Source: Lepturacanthus savala (lineage: Eukaryota; Chordata; Actinopteri; Scombriformes; Trichiuridae). From it: a stretch of 64,000 nt of DNA. Below the pieces are notes generated by a model that was not told where the DNA came from, made no database searches, and was given only the letters and a program-made list of their open reading frames with translations. Shown here piece after piece: positions 46,540 through 59,659 of this stretch (within the stretch, counting starts at the first letter, position 1; every line of letters starts with the position of its first letter). Both the position numbers and the translations under genes were made by a program. The stretch covers positions 14,932,856 to 14,996,855 of the forward strand of contig CM060470.1 of assembly GCA_030544235.1 (NCBI GenBank). The letters run 5' to 3'.

Positions 46540-49500
46540 TGCCCATTACAATGGACATTCAACAATCAGAGGACACAGTTTAATTTTAAGTCTTTGGCCT
46601 TGGACTACAGGGATATATGGAATCGAGGGGCCTCATCTCTAATCCACTGCACATACTGTATATCCCCCCATGAAGTCCAGACACTGGTGGGGGTGGCCAA
46701 TGACGGCTGGAGGGGAAGTGGAAGGGTGCGTGATCAGGAGAACGAGCACTGGAGCAAAGAGAAGGAGAGAATCTCTTTTAAACAGACAGCACTGAGACGA
46801 CAGGCTCACAGGGAGGATGTGTAGCTACAATATTGGTTAGATAAGACCAGCAGAGGTGATCAGCCGGTTTGACATTTGACAGCCTGGGAAATGCAACTGT
46901 ATTATATAACATGTGTGAGGGAGTGAATCAGAAAAAAAAAAGATTATGATTTCATCTTTCTGATTTATCTTGCACCAAGCGTCCATTTGGTTACGATGCC
47001 TTTGGGCTACATATTCACAATAGGCCTACGGCGTTGGCTGTGTTTCAAACGCTTGCTAAAGTAGGCAAATCCCATTAGGAAGCATTAATAATTGAATCAT
47101 TCTTCCCTGTCTCTGAGTTAAAACCATAAAGTCAATTTGGGAGTGAGATTCTAGTCCTGGTGATGAGTATGCCTTTGATTCATAAGTTTAAAAATCATGA
47201 AATATGCCCTTATATTACGGAAATACCAACAAGAGCCAGTGCTCTGGAGGAGACTGAATCGACTTTAAAGTAGAGAGTTGCCCACAGACCAAGCAGCATT
47301 GTGTGCTGGAACATACACCAGTACGCTTAGTTACCAAAATTGATTTTAAAGTTAGTTTTTTACCACCACTGGATGAATGGCTTGCGCAAATCTTTCCAGG
47401 ATAGTATCTATCAGGCATCTCCATGAGCGTATGTATGTATGTATTGTATGTAGGTGAGTGGGAAATTTGTTTTAATTACAAATGTTTAGTTATTATTAAC
47501 TTTCACATGAATTCTTGTGGGACAAAATGTGCTACAGGAATAAGGCAGGTCCCTCACAACTGGAGCTATGTAATAACAATGTAATGCTGACAGCTTTGTT
47601 TGGTTGAAAACATTGGGCAAGTATACGTCAAGTATACGTCCATTGACTATTGATCTCTCTTTCTCTCATATATATATATATATATCTGTACATATAATGT
47701 CACCATTTGTTTCCATTCATTTTAAACCAAAAATCAACTGTGCTACTAACTTCCTTGACGCTTGTAATCCATCATGTGAGCTTTCTATTCATCAAAGATA
47801 CATTAAAGTACCACACGTCCGCATCGGTGAGACAATTTATTATCTTTGACGAGAATGAAAGCAGACAAGAGTTTTATTGTGATGAAATGTCAAACTAAAG
47901 ACAAATTCAGCAGGTCGATTTTCCCATGGAGGCTGCCAAGATCCTTCTTAGAAATCTGACCGTAGCATGGCGAATAAAGTAGGCAGCAATTTGAGCTGTG
48001 ATAAAAGGATCATTTGTAGTGCATGCTCAACTACTACTGCTGTAATAAAGGCACATTATAAGGAATATGATATGCTATGAGATGAAAACTAGACTACTGT
48101 TAATATGAAAGAAATGTCATGTCTCTTGGCTTGTCTCTGGCTCGCTGAATGCCCAGTGTGAGACAGATAGGAATTGGGCCAAGAACCCATATTAGATCAC
48201 AATTAAACCACAGGACCCCATCTGATAGGAATTTAATCCATGGGAGTGAATTCAGGGAGGGGTGATTTGTCAGACTGACCTTGGGTTTTTGGGACTTTGT
48301 CACTAGTACCACTAGAACTTCCATCGGTACCCATGAATGTGCTATTGAAGGAGCCTATGATTAAATGTCCGCAGTCCACAAATCAAAGAAACACCATAAA
48401 ACCGCGTTTCATGTGAGAAGCTTATGTGCGCCTTAATTTGTTTTCTTTGCGGTTTGCTTGATGTCTCGCACCTCTCGAAACTGACAGGGGTAAACAGCCG
48501 TGAGCAACAGTTAAAATGTCTAATAGCCTGCTGAGACTCTTTTTTATTTATTTATTTATTTTTTTTTATTGCAAAATCTTGTTTCTCTGGCATATTTTTT
48601 TTTGAGAGCGGGCTGCTGCCAGAATGCAATCTAAAACCAATGAGCGTCACCGTTATACATTGAGTTGTCCTCCCGCCATTGGCTGTGAGATGGAACTGAA
48701 CTTCAAAGTCCATTTATTAATTACATGAGCTTGCACCATCGTATTAATCAGTGCTCAGTGTTGTCAATGTGTCATCTCCCAGTTTTTCCAGATAACAAGG
48801 TGCAAAGTCTTATAATCAAGGACATTGGACCTGAAACAAAGCAGGCAAATAGTCAGTGGGCAGAAAAATATTTTTCTTTTTTTCTTTTTTTTTTTTAAGA
48901 ACTCCCTTTGGCAATTGATGAAGCAGAAACCTGACTAACTCTCATTAGTATATCAAACTACATAACTGTCAGTGTGTGTGTGTCTCTCATACACCCACAC
49001 ACCTGCTGCTCTGCATCAGCACAGAGGCACAGCTGCTTGACAGTGTTATTTCCTCTTATCTGTATTATATAATAATGCGCTCACACTGATATTGAGATTT
49101 TACCGTTAACAGGTTTAATGTTTATTATGTTCAGTATCTAGTTTAATGTGTTAACATGTTAACCTTGCTAGTTTAGCATGTTGCACATTGCACCATTGAG
49201 GCTGATGTCAAAATCATTTGTTCTCAAGAAATAACCGAAGGTATTAGGGTTCATCGCGAAGAGGACGTGTGTGTACAAGAGATCATCCAGTAGTTGGGTT
49301 ATCATTTCACTCAAAACAACAAACCTCAACCTAATGTGTGAGGAAAAGTTAAGGGAGTCATCAGATAAATTGGGGTTTACCTTCTGGAAACTGTAAATAT
49401 CTGTGTGCAATCGAGTGCTGAGTCAGTGACTTGACCTGTTGGAGGCACTGCAGGAAAAGTCGGAGGGTCATCAAGTCCTTCAGATTCATTCGCTCTGCAC

Positions 49501-49880
49501 CTTAAATCAAAATATCATTATGAATACAGTAGCAGAATTTTTGACCAAAGTCAGTATTATTCTTCCATACATTCCATGGCAATCCATCAAGCAGTTCTTG
49601 ACATATTTCATTCTGTATCAAACTGGAAGCCTGCATGGCTAAATATCACCCCATATCATTCAGCCAATGATATTTATAGCAATTTAAAGGGGCCTTTTAT
49701 GAACAAAAAAGAAAAAAAAAACATTTTCATTGCTTGAGTGTCAATATTTAGGCCTCTGGTGTTCCTGATAACACAAAAACTGTGTTCTGGCTTCCTCTGT
49801 AGTCAACACAAGCCCTTCAGAAAGAACTCCGGGTGTGATGTAATAACAGGAGTTAATAGAAACTTTTCTTCATCTCTACC
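46540..49880. other. intergenic stretch between THSD7B and HNMT copy A
   Basis: No exon recognised. Short open frames only; poly-T tracts near 48540-48605 and 48866-48897. A possible eroded TTAAAGGGGCC-type element end lies at 49684. Confidence 0.4.
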
Positions 49881-49884
49881 TCAA

Positions 49885-50265
49885 TACTGCCAACCAGTCA
49901 GTCAGTCATTTTCTATACCTGCTTATTCGTCATTAGGGTCGCAGGGGTCTGCTGGAGCCAATCCCAGCGCGTTGCGGCAAGAGGCGGGGATACACCCCAG
50001 ATGGTCGCCAGCCAATCGTGGGGCACACACACCATTCACTCACACACTCACACCTACGGGCAATTTAGAGTTGCCAATTAACCTCAGCATGTTTTTGGAC
50101 TGTGGGAGGAAGCCGGAGTACCCGGTGAAAACCCACGCAGACACGGGGAGAACATGCAAACTCCACACAGAAAGGTTCAAGACCCAGGACCCCGGGTCTT
50201 GAACCTGTGACCTTCTTGCTGTGAGGCAACAGCGTTAACCCCTGCTCCACCGTGTCACCCCTACT
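49885..50265 (-). repeat. tRNA-like dispersed repeat of the type common in teleosts
   Basis: On the minus strand it runs GGGGTGACACGGTGGAGCAG, GGTTAACGCTGTTGCCTCAC AGCAAGAAGGTC, then GTGTGGAGTTTGCATGTTCT CCCCGTGTCTGCGTGGG and CCCACAGTCCAAAAACATGC. This is a very abundant fish repeat, probably the tail of a LINE/SINE family. The open frames at 49738-50202 (plus) and 50065-50274 (minus) are inside it and are not genes. A local palindrome interrupts it at 50174-50205. Confidence 0.75.
50174..50205. repeat. 12-bp palindrome with 8-bp spacer
   Basis: GGTTCAAGACCC at 50174-50185 and GGGTCTTGAACC at 50194-50205. One arm is the expected tRNA-like box of the repeat; the other is extra. Confidence 0.85.
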
Positions 50266-50299
50266 GCTAACCAATAAATGCTAAATTACATAAATACAG

Positions 50300-52490
50300 A
50301 TTTTTAAAAAAAGGCTTCCAAGGGGAAAAAAAGTAACTGATTAATTTTGGTGAGATAAAAATGCTCAACAGCCGCTAAAAATGTCATCACTTTTCTCGGG
50401 TGTGGACAAACACATGAATCTATAATAAATTATATTAATAAGAAACACATTTTTTATATTTTGTTCATTGCTCCCACTAAATATTCATTAGGCTCTCACT
50501 TTGCTCTGCCAGATTACAGCAGGATGCATCCTGTTTAAACGATCCAGCTTGTGGCGATAGACGAATCCTGATTAAAATTGCCAGGCTGTTCACATGTCTT
50601 CGCTGAGACCCGTAAATATGTCGAGAGCGACCGAAATGAGCCGAATTGGACATGACAAGATCAGCCCACATCTTTGCCACAAATCAGTTGGCCGTGACAC
50701 AAGTGTTTGGATTCAACCTTCTCTTAAACAAAAGTGACAGTCTTAAATAAATGAATTAGATGAGACCAAAGATTTAACACTTAGCTCATTTTCGGCGCAA
50801 GTGTGAGCACTCCGGGACTATCAGACTGGGAATCTGACTTGAAGGCAAAATGAATCTTATCAGCTGCTTATACATTCTGGGGCTCTGCCTCCGAGCCTGT
50901 ATCAGTAATTACAATTCATCAAGACTCGAGAGTCAAGGTGCAGATGAAGATCACAGCAGGATGAGCGATGAGATATCACTTAGTTTCTACTAAAATGCAC
51001 AACAACGAGGTAAGAATGCAGTTGTTTTTTTTTCTTCTTTTCACAGGATTCCACAATTTATTTGCATTTTTGTCCAGCTCTCCATGTACACACAATAGTA
51101 ACACAAATAGCATGGTACTGTAAATAATGAATGAACGTACTATTTGATTTTCTGGGACATAACCCAACATAATTCTCTTTTCAGGTCAAAGATTGGCTGT
51201 GCTGTAGTTTACACTAACGTGTTAATTAGCTGAAATCCCATCATATCGACTAATTAACAAGTTAGTTGAAATCATCGGTATTTTACAAAAGGGTTTAATA
51301 TTGAATCCTAACCATATGTCCCTTTGTCTATTCTAAAATGTTTGGCAACTTGTAAAAATGATATTTGCAAGGCCACTTGGAGCACTTTCTGCCAAAATGG
51401 ATCAAGCATGCCTACATACAATCGGCTGCTGAATACAATTGCTACAACATGTAACAACCATAGGTGCACAGGAACCGAGATTATAAGTTATTGGTAAAAT
51501 ACATTCAGAAGGAGGTCTGAGAACACAAGACCAAATCTTCAGTTTTGTGGAGGCAGAAAGAGAAACAGTATAAACTCTGGTCAGCCCCCCAAGTATTAGG
51601 AACTGAATTCTCCACTGGGTCTAATGAATAATGCACTGAACGATCCATTTCAAAATGATAGTGAATATAAGCATTAATGGTCCCCCATGATGCTTTGTGA
51701 TGATCCTCAAAAATAATAATAAAACCTAAAAAAAATAAAATAAAATAAACTATAAAAAATAAGGATGCCTTTTATTTTCAGAGAAACAGAATAAATAACT
51801 TGCTTCATATGTGCTCACAAATATTTGGTATTTGCTGTCTTTCATGTTCATAAGCCCTGCCATCATTGTGCAAAAGAAAAAAAAAAAGAAAGAGAATAAA
51901 AAAACAATTTCCCTTTGCTCTGTGTCAGCTGATCTAACTGGAGGTAATGATATAAAATAAACTAAATGATTGAAGTATGAACTTCTTTTGAAAGAAGTAA
52001 AAAAAAACATTCTTGCTCTAATAAATGTGTTGTGCGTGATCCAGTAGGTAATTCTTCCTTTCTATAGCTATGTCTGTTTTGATGTTTTATTTATTTCAAA
52101 TTTGATGAAAAGGTATACATGAGGTATTTTCTTCTTTTCTTTATCATGCTGGTATTTAATAATTTGCATTAAAGGTCTGTGTTTGTCGTTTTCTGTTCAT
52201 TCTTGACTGCGTTTGCCAGCAGAGCGATTTCCAGGGTTCTGGAGGACGTGTCTTTAAATCCGTTCTCAGTGGCCGAGTGTCTTAATGGGAATTAGGTAGG
52301 AGAAATTACTGCATCATCATCATATCGTTAAACTCAAGGCAAGCCTGCTTTTGGTTTCCACATATACACAACACATGGCATCATCAACAAAAACACGATC
52401 CGACGGCAACAACTTGCATAACAATTAAAACACTAGAAAAGTCATTTGAAAGGAAACCCAAAAGTGAATCAGCACTAACGTAGTGCATAG
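50300..52490. other. intergenic stretch with a non-repetitive block
   Basis: No gene. 50460-50960 is low in repeats and could hold conserved non-coding sequence; 51700-52010 is A-rich. Confidence 0.35.
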
Positions 52491-52499
52491 AGCATCTTG

Positions 52500-52505
52500 T
52501 TTATT
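52500..52505 (-). terminator. candidate polyadenylation signal of THSD7B
   Basis: AATAAA on the minus strand about 660 nt past the stop codon, the first canonical hexamer found in that direction. Confidence 0.35.
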
Positions 52506-53160
52506 CGCAGGAATTCAAAAAAAGGCCATTCGGTCACCCAAAATGATAGTGACATTTCCTTTTACAAATATCCAGCACTGGCGACGCAAAGACAAAAAAA
52601 TGTTCTCTGAATTTCATGAGCGCCTGCTGACTCAGGTTTTGTGTTCTTTTTTTTTTTTTTTTTTTCTCAACCAACATGAGTACGATACAACCTTCAGATT
52701 TTTACACACACACACACACATAAAAAAGTGTGGGGCCACTCTCTCATCTTCTTGGGCTTTTAAGAGTCTTGATCTGTGCTGCTCCTGTGGCTCTGTGTCG
52801 CAATTAAAAGAAAAAAAAAATAGAGGTCCATTTCTTTCCTTTGTTCGAAGACACTGTCTAATTTTCACCACGTTCGGCTTTGGTTCCTCGTGTTCGTGGA
52901 GGAAAGTTGGCTGCAGGCAAAAAAATTCTGTGCTATTCCATTCCACCCATCAGCAGCGCATCATGTATGAGCATGGGTATTTGTATGCTCCGTCTTTTTT
53001 TTTGCAGTACAATTGGCACTACAGCAAAAAGTCACCCAGTTCAAAATGGGTAAACGGGTATGTGGTATGTGACGGGTGTGTGCGTGCTAACAATCTGATA
53101 GCAGTCAGGGGGGGGGGTCATCCGAGGCAGAGTGTGTCCTGGTGAGGTATAGCAGCCTGG

Positions 53161-53242
53161 TTACATGTCCATGTCACCGTCATAAGCCAGGGTCAAGGGT
53201 TTCTGCGGTGGAGGAGACATCTTTGTGGTTTTGGATGGTTTA
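53161..53242 (-). CDS. thsd7b: THSD7B last coding exon, cytoplasmic tail
   Basis: Acceptor is a long T tract ending TTTTAG. It encodes KPSKTTKMSPPPQ and KPLTLAYDGDMDM, then TAA. The KPLTLAYDGD-DM ending is the conserved C-terminus of the THSD7 family. Confidence 0.93.
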
Positions 53243-56170
53243 CTAAAAAAAAAAAAGAAAAAAAGAAGACGGAAAAGACAAGAACGGACAAGAAATAAAA
53301 TCAGACAATTTCTCAGAATTAGTATCACAGGGCAGCACAACATGATTTCAGTCTCTACAAAGAATTCCATTATCTGATAGCGGCAGCACAAAACATCATG
53401 AGGAGTTTAGCTCATACTTGACAGGGTTCGGTTCAAAGAAAGCTAAATGGTTATGGATCTGAAACGTGCGTGATCACACAATTCAGATTTTTGTTCTCAG
53501 AAAAACGCCGCAACGTTGTGCATGGTGAGGAATCTCTTTAAGAAAGTAATTTAGTACATACCAGACCAGAAATGATAATGCAATTATGAAGAGTATTAAG
53601 ATGAATCCCACAGCAGTCACGACGTAAACCCACAGCTGTACTCTTCCATCTGTGCAATGAAAATGCAGTTTAATACAAAGGTTTTAACTATACGTCTGTT
53701 TTATTCTGTTTGGAGATCTTAGAACTTATATCTTGGAATAAAGCAAGCAGAATTCCTTGACAGGTTTAGGGTCTGTTGAGGGTATTTTTTTTCTTTTACT
53801 GCATATAATGATGAGCCCAGTAAAAAAAAACACTGACCTAGAATGAATTCAACCCTGGGCTTAGTGATCCCAGCACTACAAAGCAGGCAGCAGTGATCTC
53901 AGCCACGCTGGTAGAGCTGTAAAGACAATTTCCATTTCAGTACCTGGGCCAACAGGTCGTAAGGTCCACTCGCTGAAGAGGTCCTGGACATGAGACGGCC
54001 CGGGTTTTAATCTTCCAGAGTTGGTTTTCACATCGGCTTTCTTGTTGGTGTCCACCCCCGGGGTTCTGGTGCAGTAGTCCAAGAAGCCATGTGTGGTCAT
54101 TACTTCGGTGTAACCCTTCTCACACCCACACACTCCACTCTGCATGGGGGCATGGAGGGGGGGGGAGACATCATTTACAGGCAACACAAAACAATGTGCG
54201 ACCCTTACTTTTCACCATTGCTGCTAAAAAAAAAAACAGAAAAAAGACGGCGATGTTTAGGGGCTTCTTTACTCTGCTGAGCTTATACGTTGACGGAGGC
54301 TCATGTATCCCATGGGCTTAACTTTAAATGCAATTAAATGTGTTTCATCATGCAATTTTCATATTAAAAAAAAAAGAAAAAACAATAAGTGGTTCATGGA
54401 ATAAAATACATATACTAATGGACCCCCATATTCAATTCAATTCAATTGTATTTGTATAGCCCAATATCACAACACAGATGTCTCAAAGTGCTTCACAAAA
54501 GTGACCACAGTGAAGGAGAGATCCACTCCCATGGACGGACAGGCTATAGATGAACCGGGACTGACAGACATGCATCTGATGATGAAGTATTAGTCTATAA
54601 TGATGACGTATTGGTCTGTAAAGATGTTTCAGTCTGTAGAGATGCCGTAAGGGTGCATGTATACACACACGTGCAAGCAGACAAAACAGGAGATGACCTT
54701 GTGATCAATAAAGTAATCAATAATAGCAAAAGTCAATGGAACTGGAACCCTGGAAATGCTATCTTGAATTGTATCTGCATGAAGCATCTACACTGTAAAA
54801 TTGCCAGTGTTAATATAACGGAGTTAATGACGTGTTATATTAACACAGGTGATTTTACTGTGTACTATGATGGAATATAAAATAATTATATGAAGAGGAA
54901 TTGTATATTCTTCTTAAAGCAGTTGCATGAAAGGTACTCTGAGGGGCAGTAAAACGTCAGGCTCAGGTGTGTCTGTGGCCCTCATGCACTGGTATGAATG
55001 TCATCATCTTTTAATGGCCTTCGTGATAATGAAAAAATATGCCTTCTGTCAAAATCCATTTAACTCCTCTCCTTATTGGACCAGCTGGAATAAAAACGAA
55101 AAAAAACCACACAAACACACACAGAATTACAGTGATCACTGCTGCCTGATCAAGTGCAGTGAACTTACGGGTGTGCAGTGTGAGAAGGGTTTGGTGCACA
55201 GAGGATGGCAGTGTCTGACTGTGGTCGGCCTTTTCTGTGGGAAACACCCCCCTGGAGAAGAAAGACACAGGTTCTTATTTCTGTTCCTTTACCCATTGAT
55301 CACTAAATTAATGTACTGTCACATCTGATTAATGGACTCAGTTGCCTATCAGGGTCCCTGATCAATCTGTGAACATTTTAATTCCAACATGGAAAATTGC
55401 ATGTCAAACTATCAAAGAGTAATGCCTTGGGCTCTTGGCTTCTCTGCAGAGGGAGATTATTCCTTCTGGACTCATATTTACTAGAAACACTTCCTTACGG
55501 CGATAAGATCACATTCACCCACTATTTACAGCACATCACGCTCGCCTCAAGCTTTCACTCCCACAGCAATATTACCTTTTGTTCTGTTTCCCTATGCCGG
55601 CCTTATTTTCCTCAAATACAAATGGATGATTATATAAATATGGATTAAGCTCAGTGTCTGGTTTACTGATTACTTATGTTAAGAGAGAGGGAGAGAGAGA
55701 GAGAAATCAACAGGGGCTGCAGTGAGAATGGGCTGCTCAAATTTGATGTTTGTGCTATGCTAAAATTATTATTTGTGTGTATGTTTTCTGTGCATGTGTG
55801 AGTGCATCTGCACGTGTGTGTGTGTGTGTGAGACATGGAAAATTTATGTATGATCTTTTTTTTTCTGATAAAGCACCAGATTGTATCAAATGCAAAACTA
55901 ATTAACAATTGCAAAATACCTCACATCTGGTTTTGTATGTACTTCTCTCACTTCATCTCTGTGACAATGTAGCACAGAATTAAAAAGGAGACTCAATGCA
56001 GCTTTTTTGCTGTTCAAACTGTTTCAGTTCATTGCGTGGGACCAAAAACCTGACCGGACATTTTCTACTGCAGTCTCCTTAAAGCCAAATATACTTAGAT
56101 AGTGTGTATATATATATACTGTATATATATATATATATATACTGTATATATATATATATATATATATATA

Positions 56171-56216
<46 letters not shown>

Positions 56217-56244
56217 TGTATATATATATATATATATATATATA

Positions 56245-56328
<84 letters not shown>

Positions 56329-59300
56329 CCAGGTGTGTTTACATGAGTCACTTCTGCAGAATCCATCTAGGGTAGCCAGAAGGTAGCCAATTATTCACCT
56401 GTGACATTGACACCATCTGAACGCTGACACCACACCGCTCTCTCATTGTTGCTCCAGCTTCCTGTCCTCCACTGGTAAGTGTGGCATTTTCCTCCTGTAG
56501 CAATGGCAGAGAGGCAGATGATGCTCATTAGTAGTTTGTTTTGGGCATCCAGCCCTGTTGTTAGGCTCCCATACACATTAACCATCACTTCTGCTGCTGT
56601 TGTGCTCTTAACACTATAAGCCAGGGCGCATTATGAGTGTAGAGAAAGCATAAGATCACCGTTATGTGATAAAGCAATGCACATTTAGTCAGAAATGAGA
56701 TGACAGGAATTGGTTGGGAATGTATTTCAGACATCTAGGGTCACATTAGATTAAATCTGTGTTATATTCTATTCACTACCCAAAAGCCCACGTGAACAGT
56801 AATCATACTGTTTAATCAGTATCTTGATATGTCACACCTGTCAGGTGGATGGAATATCCTGGAAAAAAAGGAGAAGTGCCTGCTTACATGAATTTAAACA
56901 AATTTGTGAGCACACTTTGAGAGGAATAAGCCTTTTGTGTGCATAAAATATCTTTATTTTGTATATTTCTCTTCAATGTGCATTGAAGAAAGGAAAAAAA
57001 GAACTGAAGATCACAAGTAAAAGGTATGGTTACTCAAACACCTTAAGAAGGTCTGAGGACCGAAACATTGTTTAATTAAACCTATTTTTGCACGAAATCA
57101 ACAGTCTGCAAGAGTTCTTTTTTCCTTACTTTAGTACGGCTTTTTGCATCTCCTACGCACCTGTCTACTGCCAAGGTGTGCACAATCTCCACTTCTGTGT
57201 GCAATGTTCATTAAAATTGCAAAATAGACTACAGGTGTGGAGCCCTAAATTGAATGCCAAGCACCTGGAAATTACCATTTTACAAGTTTTAAAAGCTGCT
57301 AGTTAATGAGAGAAATGAGCTGGCAAGAAATAGCAGGTTGATTAGGTATATAAAAAGGTATGTACATTAGGTACAGCAATCAAAACTTATATAACACAAG
57401 TAGAAGTAAAAGAAAATAAACTCTGCTTTTAGTCTGCGCACAGTCAAAGAGATTAACACAAAGGTGAGCAGAGGAGTTGTTAAATATTACAACTGCAGTG
57501 CAGATTCAAAAACAAGGACACAATAAATGCATACATAAATTTTGCCTGTAAAATACACCAGTCACCCTTGGGCCAGGCAGTAATCAGGTGCATCATACTC
57601 AATATTTCATCAAAATCATAAAAACAGTGCAGTAGTCATGACCTTTCTATGGCTTTAATATAAACCTTTTAATCATAGGCAGTGACACCAAATTCAATGC
57701 AACACAGTTGCTACAGGAAAATGTTGACAGTCGAGATTTCTCTGTGACACTGAAGATATGTGGAACGTCAGTGGTTCATATCAAGTTTTATGATACGTGC
57801 AAAATATGGTTTTATGGGGTGGCAATGTTGTAGCTAATATGTGGATAGTTTGAGGCATAAATGAAATTGACAATTGAAAGGCCTGACATGTTAAAACAGT
57901 GGTATCAAACAGCCATATATATATAAATGGTAACATTATGAGCGGTGGCACTGTTTAGTCTAATGACTATTTTGCCCAAGTGCATTTTTTTCCTTTCTCG
58001 TGGATTTTCAAGGTAACTGTGCCCTGCTTGCATACTAAAAAGGTGTTTGGATTCAAGGACAACAGGCTGAAATCTGCAATTTCATCAGTACGTTGCTGCA
58101 GCCCTCACCAGTACATCTAAATCAAGTATCATGAACTTAAAAGGCAATTTCCATATTATTGAACCAAAGATCTAGAGGCTTTTCTTCTTCATATCTCAGA
58201 ATCCCAAGAGACACAAAGTGACAACTACATGAGGAGGCTTTAAGCTGTTTTTGAGTCAACGACCAACTTCCAGATACTGGATATTCACATAAGACTTAGT
58301 TGATATAGCGGATGTATTAGCAAACAATTGCTTATTTGCACAACCGGCAGACACAGAGCAACATTTGCATTCATTTGGCATTGTGTATCTTGCCATCTGG
58401 TGTGTCTAATATTCATTCTCAGTTCTCGCTGTGTTTTTGGACACCACTGTTGTCTGAGTGAACTGTCTGGCTGCTTAACAGTTAAATATTAAACCTCATT
58501 CACCAGATCACCACTAATTTCTCCTGATGTTTGGTATTGCTCAGGTAGCATATAATCAGTAATTCTTTTTTTTTTTATATGAAAACAGATGCCATAATAT
58601 GTTGGAAATGACACAATATGGGCAGTGAATGGACTCTTTCAGTGAGATGAAGTAAAAATAAACAACTTAGAGAATGAGGTTGCACAAGTGTTCACACCCT
58701 CTTATAACTGGGGATGTGGCTGTGTTTGGATTCGACCAATTACACTCAAATTCCTGTTAAATTGGAGTCAGCGCACACCTGTCACCATTTAAAGTGCCTC
58801 GGATTAACCCCAAATAAAGTTCAGGTTTTATAGCCACATCTAGCAAGCCATGCCATGGTCCACAGAGAGCCTCCAACATATCAGAGGGATCTAATTGTTT
58901 AAAGATATCAGTCACGTGAAGGATACAAAAGAATTTACAAGGAATATATTATGGAACACACAAAGACAGCCATCATCAAGTGGAGAATATATGGCACAAC
59001 TGTGACATTACCAAGAACAGGACTTACCATCGTCCAAAATCGATGGTAAGACATCAATCAAGAAGCCGACAGCAACACTAAAGGAGCTGCAGGAATATCT
59101 GACAAGTACTGGCTGTTTAGTACATGTGACCACAATCATCTCTCTTCTTATATCTAGGCTATGGAGTAGGATGAATATAACATCCAAGTCTGGATTTATT
59201 TAGCAAAATTATTTTGAAATCTCCCAAATGCATGAGGGGAAAACCTGTTATAGTTGGAAACAACACTGCTCATCACCAAAAGAACACCATACCTACAGTG

Positions 59301-59609
59301 AAGCATGGTTGTGGCAGCATTAGGCTTTGGGGCTGTTTTTCTTCACGGCATTATGAACGGTCCCAAATACCAGTCAGTGTTGGCAGAGAACCTTTAAGTT
59401 TCATTTAGAAAGCTGTAGATGAAGAGGGATTTCATTTTTCAGCATGACAATGACCCAAAGCACATCCAGACTTGAATCTGTGGGTTGATCTAAAGAGGGC
59501 TGTGTACAGCAGATTCCCTCGCAATCTGTCAGATTTGGAGCGGTTTTGCAAAGATAAGTGGGCAAATATTGCCATATTTGCCATGCTGATAGACTGATAG
59601 ACCACAAAA

Positions 59610-59659
<50 letters not shown>

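Noticed and set aside
49738..50202. 154-codon open frame on the plus strand
   Set aside because: Most of it is the antisense of a common dispersed fish repeat.
52483..53145. 220-codon open frame on the plus strand, the longest in the window
   Set aside because: It is antisense to the probable THSD7B 3' untranslated region, rich in Phe/Lys runs from poly-T and (CA)n tracts, and shows no domain-like pattern.
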